The notes under the pieces: generated by a model | Told to the model about the DNA's origin: nothing | Databases searched by the model: none | The model's input: only the letters and a program-made list of their open reading frames with translations | Part shown: in pieces, positions 57,426 to 64,000 of the stretch | Layout: each line of letters starts with the position of its first letter | How positions within the stretch are numbered: position 1 is the first letter of the stretch | Position numbers and translations under genes: made by a program | From: Scleromitrula shiraiana | Taxonomy: Eukaryota > Ascomycota > Leotiomycetes > Helotiales > Sclerotiniaceae | Assembly: GCA_028455995.1 (NCBI GenBank) | Contig: JABELC010000004.1 | Span: forward strand, 1,488,001 to 1,552,000 | DNA length: 64,000 bases | Direction: 5' to 3'

Positions 57426-59112
57426 ATGGGTAAGGTAAAATGGTGAGAGGAAGGGAAAGAAAAAGGGAAGGAAAGTAGATGGATGGATAGTATTATGGGA
57501 GAGAAGGGGGATGGATGAAAGATATTTATCGAAAAGATGGTTTGTTGCAATATGAATACGAGGTTATGATATGAGTAATGAAGAGCAAGATGCTGTATCC
57601 CTCGTATCCTTGATGACCATCAAGACTTTTTTTATTGCTAGATATTACGAGATACACTGTTGTATTGGACACAGTAAAGTAAAGTAAAGTAAAGTAAAGT
57701 AGTGATGTAATATGATTTGATTTGATTGATCGATCAATGTAATATATATCATGATAGAACATAAGTAACCAATATAATCTCACTCCATCCCATCCTATCC
57801 CAACTCAGCTCAACTCAACGCAACTGCATCCGCCCATCTGCAGCCACGCTTCATCTCTCTTCCTATCTAAATAAATACCTCTCATCACTATCACTATACT
57901 ATTCATCTACCACCATGCATGCACCTCCATAGCCATCCATATCCATATAATATCCCTATCCCAAACGAAGTCGATCGGGAAACAAGTAAGCAAGTAAACC
58001 AGTCAGCCCTCACACACATCACATCACATCAGTATCCCACCCTTCCTTATACCAAACCAAACGCAATCCACCATCACGATATCCGCCGCTCGTCTTCGAT
58101 TGCTCGAATTGGTAGGAAAAGGAAAAGAAGAAGGAGAAGAAAGAAATCCGTATCCTCGTCATCGTTGTCGCGGTGGTGGAAGAAAACATAGGATATATAT
58201 ATAGTTATTCTCCTTATCATAAGATGCCATCCATACCAAGACATAACAACGACTAGAGTAGACTAGTAAAGGCATCATAACCTAAACCTAAGCCGAAACC
58301 AAACATGGATTTTCGTTCCACGACGAGCATGCACATACATACATACATACAAAAAAAAACGACGACGCAACAAAGATGCAAGCAATCAGGCCATAGCAAA
58401 GTATAGCATATCATAGCATAGGATAAGACATGGTAGTAAGATAAGGTACTCAAGTAACGACCCTCTCTAGCTCGCACGCAGCAGCAGCAGCAGCAAAACA
58501 AACAAACATAAGATGACCCAACCCAGCCCAACCAAACCAGACCCAATCAAACCAGACCGAACCATGAATGCTAGAAGCGAAAACAGCGTTGAAAAATTGA
58601 ACGATTCATTCCTCCCTTTCCTTCCTTTCTTTCCACCTCCTGCTCTCCAGGTGAAAAAAGACGATGCCTCCAGTTAGGTAAGAACATCGTAATACAAAAA
58701 AAGAGAAACAAAACAAAAAGCCTTGAGAAGGGAAATGAACAATAACCGCCCTTCCCTTCTCCCAAAAAAAGACCAGGAGACGTAATATATTCTTTTTTTT
58801 CGCGCGGGTAAATGAGGAAAAAGGAGCAAGCGAGCGAGGAAGGAAGCATAAATAGGGATGGATCAGAGGACGACGAGAAAGATAATCAAGTAAGCAAGGC
58901 AAGAGAGTAAGTAGACAACGCTTCGAAAACCACACACACACACACATAAAACGAAAAACCTTTTTTGCATAAGTAAGAGCTTATAAAATTAATCGCTGAA
59001 AGGATTAAAAGGGGATATGAAAAACGTAAAGGTGGACGTTAATTTTGCTAATCGAGAATACATGCTAGGATAGATGTAATGTAATGTCATGTCAAACCAT
59101 GCCATGCCATCA
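57426..59112. other. Convergent 1.7-kb region, metallo-beta-lactamase / Barentsz
   Basis: Both 3' flanks, an AAAGT array at 57673-57701, CA-rich and CAGCAG tracts (58475-58495), a CACA run (58931-58946) and poly-A/T tracts. Short basic or Cys-rich frames are chance. No RNA gene was recognised. Confidence 0.5.
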
Positions 59113-61315
59113 TTATTGGGTATAGTAGATGACGCCTTGTTGTTGAGGGTAATAGAAACCATCTGGGCTTGGTGTCATCATCCCACCCATTCCGACTACA
59201 CCTCCAACTTGTGCCATCGAGTATTGTTGAGTTGGCTGATAGGCTGGATATGTTGGTACATTTGGGATCTGTCCAGCGTCGTAGTAATATACCATTCCAT
59301 TAACTTCCTGGGCGACTAAGTTTTGAGGTGCTTGTGACTGTGATGTTGGTTCGGTTGGTTGTTGTGACGGTTGAGGGTATGATTGTTGAGGCTGCTGCTG
59401 TGCAGGTACAAATGAAGCCGCACTGGTTGTGGAAGCCATCGGAGGATTAAATGTTTGAGTTGGATAATAATAACCTTGAGTTGGTTGTAAAACAGGATAT
59501 GTTTGAGGATAATAGCTAGAAGGTTGTTGTTGATAAGGATTAGGTTGAAATGCTGGAGCGTGGATAGCCCGTTCTGGGATTTGTGATAAGGGGGTACCAG
59601 TAGAGGCTTGGCTGGGATATGATGGTTGACGAGAATGTAACATATTCTCGTGTGAATATGTGTTGCCATTAACCTGTATTGGGACTTGTTGGTGAAATGG
59701 CTGTTGAGTTTGTTGCGGAGGGTTAAATGACATGGATGCTGGTGATTCGATATCAGCCACAGAAACCGTCTTTTGAGGTCTAGGTTGATGCATCGGTATG
59801 GGGTTAGGTCGATTTTCTCGAAGAGTTGGCTTTTGGGGAAGTGGATAGGTTTGAGGACGTGGAAGATTATCCAGCGATGTAGACGCCGCTTGAGTGGAAC
59901 CATTCGCCAATCCGAGTTCAGGAGCAGAAAGCTGATGAGGTTGAACTGGTTGACTTGATGGAGGTAATTTCACCACAGGCCTTGTAGGATCAAGAGCCAC
60001 TTGTGGTCGAGACCTTGTGGATCCACTAGGTGAAACAATAGATTCCCGGTTTACCTCTCGTGCAAGTGATGAACGACGACTCATAGCTACACTTGGAGTG
60101 TATGCGCTTCCATATATGCTTCCACCAAAAACACTTGTACGCCTCGAATAACCACCGACAGAACCAAGACCAGCTCTACCTCTGCCACGTCCACCAAATC
60201 CTTGTTGATTGGGTCTCATTGCCCGTGGGATGAAGATAAATGATCTATCGACAGCAGGGAATATATAACGTGGTGGATGATCGGGTAAGGAGATCCGTAC
60301 AGGCTTATCTCGACGAAGAGGTGGGCGATGGTCCGGTAGGCGAGTATATTGCTTTACAGGAATTCCAGGAAGTACAACGGGCTTTTCCATATCCGCAAAG
60401 AATATACGAATTTGCACATTTCCTATATGCTTTGTTGTAGAAAGTGATCGATTAAGCGGTGCAGATTTTGGAGCTGTAGTCGGAGCTCTTTGGGCCCCAT
60501 TTGGAGCTCCATTTGTAGGAGTGGATTCTTGTTCAGTTATTACTTCGTGCATGTCGTGAGCCCAGGGAGCATCAGTAGGTTCATGAGATGGAGGAACTTG
60601 ACTATAAAGCTGTTAGCAAAGGATTTAAAGTTGTTGCAAAGGTGATGATGATGTACTTGATAGGTGCATATGGTCCTCCAATACCAGGCCGGCCCCGACC
60701 TCCTCTGCCCCTGCCAAATGGCCTAAACCCATTCGCCGAAGGCCCAGCATGACGATGATCATGCATAAAGAAAGCTCCTCTGTTCGGCACAAACGCAGGA
60801 TCCGCATCTCTCTTCTTTTTGTATTCCTCGTGCTCTCTTCTTCGACGTTCGTGAGGTAATTCTTGAGGTCTATCCATTTGTGCAGTAGATGTGACGATAG
60901 CTGGCGATGGAGCATACTCAGTATCGTTCTCTTGGAAATCCTCGAAGTTTATTGCCTCCGTCGCATTATTTATCTGAAGCCCATTGAGCATTGCATCCAT
61001 ATCATTTGTGCCATTCGTAAAGGAAGAATTTAAAGGTCCAGTGGTACCGTTGCTTGATTTATTGTTTAATTGAGCTGACGTATTTCCATTTACTGAAGCT
61101 ATTGCGGATGATTCTGGAGCTGGATTGCTGCTGCTGACTATTCCTTCTCCTTCTAGTAAATCATCATCATCATCATCATCATCACTACTTAATATGGAGC
61201 CTTCGGCCAAAGAATCATCATCTAGTTCACCAATATCATGAATATCCTCCTCATCGCCCTCGTCCTCAACCCGCCTTCGTCGTGAAACCAAATCTCTCCG
61301 ATGACGATGGCCCAT
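59113..61315 (-). CDS. Barentsz/CASC3-like exon-junction-complex protein
   Basis: Predicted partner of eIF4A3 in the exon junction complex (mRNA quality control and localisation). Exons on the minus strand are 61315-60657 and 60601-59113 (intron 55 nt), giving 715 aa. The N-terminus MGHRHRRDLVSRRRRVEDE is very basic, then acidic with a poly-Asp run (DDDDDDDD). The SELOR core has both hallmark parts: DPAFVPNRGAFFMHDHRHA, matching the family pattern NPAYIPRKGxFFxHD, and W233-A-H-D236 in DAPWAHDMHEV, matching WxHDxF. RG-rich segments (FGRGRGGRGRPG, GFGGRGRGRAG) follow. The C-terminal half is a Gln/Pro/Tyr-rich disordered tail. The intron falls between the two core parts. Assignment rests on these two motifs. 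Confidence 0.82.
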
Positions 61316-62291
61316 TTTGAGAAACTGTTGGGAGTGTCAGTTGAGATGCGACGGGTTGGTGGACGATCTGGAAGGTAGTCAAGTAAAAGAATTCGTGACA
61401 GATCATGCAGTGGCGTTCAGAACGGGTATATGTAGCGCCCGCGCCCAATAAAAAAGGAGTTATATACGAAGTTATTTATTCAGAAGCAAAATCTGCACAG
61501 CTATTTCGTGTCTGTATGGGATTTGAGAGAAAAAGAATGGGTAAGAAGGATTAGAAGAGTTAGAAGTTGAGGTGGTTGATAGCTTCCTTTTTTCTCAAGG
61601 TTTGTGGGTAGAAGAACAATTAAGATGGAATTATTAATAAACCGGGTGAACCTTTTTTTTTTAAGGTAGATAGAGCTGGGTCGCTGAGGCACTACTGCTG
61701 GAGAACAAACCAAACTACTACCAAAAAATTTGGGTACAGTACAAGAACTAAGAGCCTCAAAATAAATAAAAATTCATTAATCTATTACTGACTGTATTAC
61801 CTGCTTGAGTATATAGGTAATAAGATTGTCAAGAAAGTCAATATCTAGGTAAGTTGAGGCCATTAGACAATTCTACTAATAATAAGACCAATATATGAAT
61901 CATGTAATAGATCCGAGTCGGCATCATAGTCATCATCGGTATCAATATTATATTCAATCCGAGTCGGCATCATTGTCATCACCAATATTATATTCAACTC
62001 GAGTTCTTTGTATATATATATTTGTATAGACAAAATTTCATACAAGGGCAATTCATATAATCTTCAATACGAGAAGTTCTAGTATCAAATAATGTACAAT
62101 CTCTTTTCTATACGAATTTCCATCTACATTACAAACTATACTATGAATTTTTCTCTCCCATACCAACCCCCTTTCTTATTCACATACCTTATAAAATCCC
62201 AATCAGCACACCAACCAGCTTAACAACCCATTTTGCCGCCGCAAAATATCCAGACAGAAAAAACAACCCAAATGCATTCGTCTTGCATTTA
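61316..62291. other. Intergenic region between Barentsz-like and monooxygenase-like genes
   Basis: Promoter side of the Barentsz-like gene and 3' flank of the monooxygenase-like gene. It contains a twofold repeat with core ATCCGAGTCGGCATCAT (61911-61926 and 61957-61972). No gene seen. Confidence 0.5.
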
Positions 62292-63684
62292 TTAATTTTC
62301 CCATACCTCAGCAGTTTTTTTTTCCCACTCCTTCAACGAAATCTCCCCCTTCATAAACCTCTCCAAAAGCAATGCCTGCATCGCGCTCTGAGCAGTACTC
62401 GCCGCCAGATGTGGACGCATGAGGTTCAACGCCTCACCCACAATCAAAACTTTCCCATCCATTGCAATAGCACGAGGACAAGCAACATCATTGATAGCCG
62501 TAACGAAAGGCTGAGTAGCTTTTTGAACAACTTCCGCGAAGGGTGTGCACATTACGTCGGTAGCGAGAGCGACATACTGTTTCCAGACAGTGGGATTCAT
62601 ACCTCCAACAGGGAGAGTAGTTCGATAAAAAGTTCCCTTCACATCCGTCATAATTTCGGTGAAAGATGGAGAATCCGCGGCGATGGGATGATACCATACA
62701 AAATTATAGCGACGATTACCAGGAACGAGCGAACCATCTGCTCCCGGAATGACATATCTAAAACGATCAGATCAGATCAATCCACGGAAAGGAAACCATC
62801 AGATCAACAACATAAATAGAAAATACATACAACAGAATATATCCATTCTTAAAAGAATAATATGTCAAATTTCCCTCAAAAACCTTCTTCGTCTGCTCCG
62901 AAATCTCAGACTCAACCACCGTCCCTCGAAAAGCGACATACCCCGCATACTCGCGTTTAATATCCGGGAAAAATATATTGCGTAATGTCGAATTGGCTCC
63001 ACTGGCTATAATCACCAAATCGGCTTTCATTACCCCTTCTTTTTCATTGTTCAAAAGATCTTTGTAGGTTACTTCAACCTCGCCATCATTTCCATTTCCA
63101 TCTTTATCTTGTTCTACCTTCTTAATCCCCGTACATAATTTCCCAATATCGAATATCGAGCTGGGTGAGGATTTCCCTTCAATTCCTTTCACATCACTCT
63201 CGCTCTCGTCCTCACCCCCCTCAAAAATCCTCCTCAGCCGACTATTAATAACCCCCCAACTCGTCATCTGCAATTTCTTCTCGATCCTCTTTTTGACACC
63301 CCCCTTCTTATCCAGAAATTCCAACCCCGAAGTTGGGATTGACCATCCATTACCACTAACAAGCTTATCCCCCTCATCACCACCCGCACTCTTCCCAATA
63401 TGATCGAAACGCTCCATGAATTCCTCAAACTCAGGATGCGTCGTTATACCGGCGGCGAGATCATAACGGATAGATTCCGAATTTTGTTCGAGGATATGAA
63501 CATTGTGGCCGAGGTTTTTGAGCACGATGGCGTGCATTAGGGAGGTGTTAGAGCCGCCTATCTATGGAGGGTGAGCAGGAGATTTGTTTGGTGTGAGATG
63601 AAGATGGGGGATTGAATTGATGGGATGGGAGGGGGGACATACTATGGCAATATTCATGCCCGTTTTTGGGAATGGGGAAGTCAT
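62292..63684 (-). CDS. FAD-dependent monooxygenase-like protein, altered cofactor motifs
   Basis: Resembles class A flavin monooxygenases (salicylate or dihydroxypyridine hydroxylase type). Exons on the minus strand are 63684-63643, 63561-62831 and 62757-62292, giving 412 aa. The N-terminal Rossmann strand is IAIIGGSNTSLMHAIVLKNLGHNVHILEQ: the usual GGSxxG ends in Ser instead of Gly. The middle motif is DLVIIASGANSTLR, with Ser where Asp is expected (ADG). The third is KVLIVGEALNLMRPH, with Glu where Asp is expected (GDA). All three FAD-contact motifs therefore carry changes at normally conserved positions, although length and order fit the family. Function may be lost or changed. No clear metabolic partner lies next to it in this window. 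Confidence 0.75.
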
Positions 63685-64000
63685 TGTATGATGATATGTT
63701 ATAGTACACTATTTTTCCTATTTCCCAATGTTTAACAAAACCAGATCAAGACTCAAAAAAGGAGAGGAAGAAAAATCTCAAAAGGATAGATATACAGATA
63801 TATACATTTCGTAAAGAACCCTCCATATATATTATACTGATGCTTAATATACCAATACCACTCACCCATGTACCCCAACCAAACCAAACCTACCATATAA
63901 ACCATACATCTACAAAGTGGTTCATAAATCCCAACATCCTACACGACTATTCCACGTCAACAAACTAACAAGAAACTCCATATCAAGGATCCATTTCTCA
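63685..64000. other. Upstream region of the monooxygenase-like gene
   Basis: Right edge of the window: 316 bp, AT-rich, with CCAAACCAAACC near 63873. It probably contains the promoter. Nothing else seen. Confidence 0.45.

Noticed and set aside
58253..58546. Cys-rich minus-strand frame near 58.4 kb
   Set aside because: The cysteines come from a GCA repeat on the plus strand; no secretion signal in a sensible position and no homologous pattern.

Overview
The window is nuclear DNA of a filamentous ascomycete (Pezizomycotina), probably a leotiomycete such as a member of the Sclerotiniaceae. The support is spliced genes with short introns (about 48-450 nt, GT..AG, CTAAC/CTGAT-like branch points), a class III chitin synthase, a fungal sedolisin and Barentsz, IEC3 and PNUTS-like proteins, in an AT-leaning genome full of simple repeats. 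The genus is an inference from general character, not a search result. I built 19 gene models by splicing reading frames at visible donor and acceptor sites; one is interrupted by a stop codon and one runs off the left edge.

Layout. 1-1069: 3' part of NADP-isocitrate dehydrogenase (+). 2773-4125: INO80 subunit IEC3 (-), divergent from 4524-5939: nucleolar RNA-binding Nop13 (+). 5940-9583: gene-poor. 9584-10810: DUF218/YdcF-like protein (-). 11435-13302: secreted sedolisin-type tripeptidyl peptidase (-). 14450-15372: low-molecular-weight tyrosine phosphatase (+). 15373-18948: repeat-rich spacer. 18949-22254: class III chitin synthase (+), convergent with 22801-25197: SNARE regulator Sly1 (-). 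25198-28048: AT-rich island and leader region. 28049-32036: PNUTS/Ppn1-like PP1 regulatory protein with a C-terminal CCCH finger (+). 32037-37314: the largest gene-poor stretch, containing a degenerate hairpin repeat array. 37315-38621 and 38649-39521: two closely spaced genes, one of unknown function and one gamma-glutamylcyclotransferase-like (+). 40209-41584: alpha/beta hydrolase (-). 43135-48570: phospholipase D1/Spo14 (+). 49414-50338: ubiquinone-biosynthesis hydroxylase Coq7 (-). 51016-53103: Paf1-complex protein Rtf1 (+). 54044-54559: nonsense-interrupted small gene (-). 55660-57425: nine-exon lactonase-type metallo-beta-lactamase (+). 59113-61315: Barentsz/CASC3-like exon-junction protein (-). 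62292-63684: FAD-monooxygenase-like protein with altered cofactor motifs (-).

Most genes are unrelated housekeeping functions: energy and redox metabolism, chromatin and transcription, RNA handling, secretion, and cell-wall and lipid signalling. I see no biosynthetic cluster, intact transposon, tRNA or rRNA gene. The most unusual signals are a C-rich to G-rich codon-composition switch inside many exons that seems to restart after introns, G-rich tracts just after most stop codons, the hairpin repeat array near 35.1-35.9 kb, and several enzyme-like proteins whose catalytic or cofactor motifs have drifted.
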